A stretch of 64,000 bases of DNA from Pterobdella sp. o SKG-2022 (taxonomy: Eukaryota; Annelida; Clitellata; Hirudinida; Piscicolidae), in contig OZ038327.1 in assembly GCA_964035795.1 (NCBI GenBank), positions 5,667,133 to 5,731,132 of the forward strand. Reading direction: 5' to 3'. Each line of letters begins with the position of its first letter. The stretch's first letter is position 1. The position numbers and the translations under genes are program-made. This document shows, piece by piece, positions 62,743-64,000 of the stretch. The notes beneath the pieces were generated by a model, which had not been told where the DNA came from, did no database searches, and was given only the letters and a program-made list of their open reading frames with translations.

Positions 62743-63930
62743 TTGAAGAGAAACAACAAAACACTTGGGATTTCAAAATCTAACAATAGACATTATGGTT
62801 TTGACTTAATGTATAAAAACGAAACAGAAATCCTTAAAATAGACACAATTTCAGACCCAATGGTTAGTTTTTCTGCTAAAATAGAACGAAAAATTTATGC
62901 AATTTTGGGAGTATATAGCCCAACCAAAGCAAGAAGCAATATAAATGAAAAGGAAGAGAAAGAATTTATTGAACAACTACAAACCACAATTGACAAACAA
63001 CCTAAAAAGCATACACTTATTTTACATATTAACTTCAACTCAAAACTTGGTAGTTTTGTGGGTGATCTAAGAACGCATGAAAGGCTGGGAACAAATCATG
63101 ACTAACTTGAGTCGGTTGGTGATGGTAGTCTCTACACTCGCCTGCCTTAAGTATCCAATGATGGTTATGTTGTATGAAGGAGAGGCCATTTGAGAGAATA
63201 ATTAGAGAGAAGTTATGAGAAGTAGGAAGATAGAGGTCTGATCATGTGTAGATGTTATTACAAATGAATGAGAAAAATATTGGAAAAAATTGACGATGAC
63301 AAAATTAATGATTTAGTGAGTTTTTGAAAAACTTGTATGCTTCTTATAGATGAATTTGACTGGGAGCAAAAAAAAATATATAAAATAAATATGCAATGAT
63401 AAATGAAAAAAATTTCAAAAGTAAAAACAAACTTCAAAAGAAATGAACTTTGAAAGAAAAAATTAAATAAAACAGGTTGTTTTTTGTACTGCAACTGAAA
63501 AATATAACTTGGAAAAAAATAAAGAATTATATAGTAAGACAGACTAAAGAATAACTGAAAAAATTTTCAAAATTCTTCTTGGTTGATAAGAAACTTCTGG
63601 TTTGAGAGACTGAAAATTCAAAAGAGCAACTGGATGTGATGCCAAAATAAACTGAGAATCAAATTTAACGAGCTCCTATACTAAAAATAGCTTACCAACA
63701 GATTGAAGGAAAAACAAAATAGACAAGAATCAAAATGAATATTTAAACAGAAAGATGAGTGGATAGTTCCAGATGAGAATCTAGTGTGATGAAATCTGAG
63801 ATGGAAAAACTTTAGAATCTAAAATGATGAAAATCTTTGAAAACTTTTTAGATAGAAATATGACTCTAAGAGCGTTCAAATGTGCTGGGAATGTAGTTGA
63901 GAGAAGGAAACAAATCGGTAAATCATGCGA
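62743..63930 (+). mobile_element. LINE endonuclease fragment
   Basis: An open frame 62743-63105 reads KIERKIYAILGVYSPTKARS..., then LILHINFNSKLGS. This matches the endonuclease segments 'I-x-V-Y-A-P-T' and 'GDFNAKLG', with the catalytic Asp of the second motif replaced (HINFN). Beyond 63105 the frame breaks and only fragments remain (GHLRE, RRGHFE-type text, Lys/Asn-rich sequence). It is a different lineage from the other LINEs in the window. The right boundary is uncertain. Confidence 0.65.
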
Positions 63931-64000
63931 GAATTCAACCAATTTTTTTTATTATTTATCGTTTTGTTCCAAAGTTTTTACATATAATAATTTCAAAAAT

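Overview
The window looks like AT-rich nuclear DNA of an invertebrate animal. Genes are split into many small exons with GT-AG introns. Most of the rest is decayed non-LTR retrotransposons, tRNA-derived SINEs, hairpin elements, microsatellites and one very large satellite array. There is no operon structure and no prokaryotic signal. I cannot name the phylum from sequence alone.

Four protein-coding genes could be recovered by joining exons by homology and splice phase; none is visible as one long ORF. (1) The 3' end of an ecto-5'-nucleotidase (NT5E/CD73-like) gene, + strand, 5053-5604, ending in a GPI-anchor-type tail. (2) A two-exon C2H2 zinc-finger gene, - strand, 25143-23717. (3) A complete cathepsin C / dipeptidyl peptidase I gene, + strand, 28318-38330: 14 exons, every phase consistent, 455 residues, with the Cys-His-Asn triad and the diagnostic N-terminal Asp of the exclusion domain. 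(4) A GLT1D1-like GT-B glycosyltransferase gene, - strand, 39125 to at least 52607 and probably 54874. It converges on cathepsin C with about 0.8 kb between stop codons. One conserved exon carries a +1 and a +14 (tandem duplication) insertion that cancel in frame but scramble about 20 residues.

Layout: 1-3.9 kb decayed LINE with a PHD-like finger; 5-5.6 kb 5'-nucleotidase end; 6.3-8.9 kb two 3'-truncated LINEs joined tail to tail; 10.2-18.6 kb satellite of 21-bp monomers organised into 63-bp and longer higher-order repeats, running into a 200-N assembly gap; 19.5-22.0 kb CR1/L2-like LINE; 23.7-25.1 kb zinc-finger gene; 28.3-38.3 kb cathepsin C; 39.1-54.9 kb GLT1D1-like gene, whose introns hold an approx. 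475-bp (CA/TG)n tract, a 10-bp minisatellite, SINEs and hairpin elements; 55-64 kb mostly unannotatable AT-rich DNA with two SINE pieces, a second 21-bp tandem repeat and a LINE endonuclease fragment.

The genes have unrelated roles: extracellular nucleotide breakdown, lysosomal proteolysis, sugar transfer and nucleic-acid binding. What ties the window together is repeat biology: one SINE family (nine copies) whose 3' end resembles the 3' end of the local CR1/L2-like LINE, one hairpin family, and three independent tandem repeats with a 21-bp (two helical turns) period.
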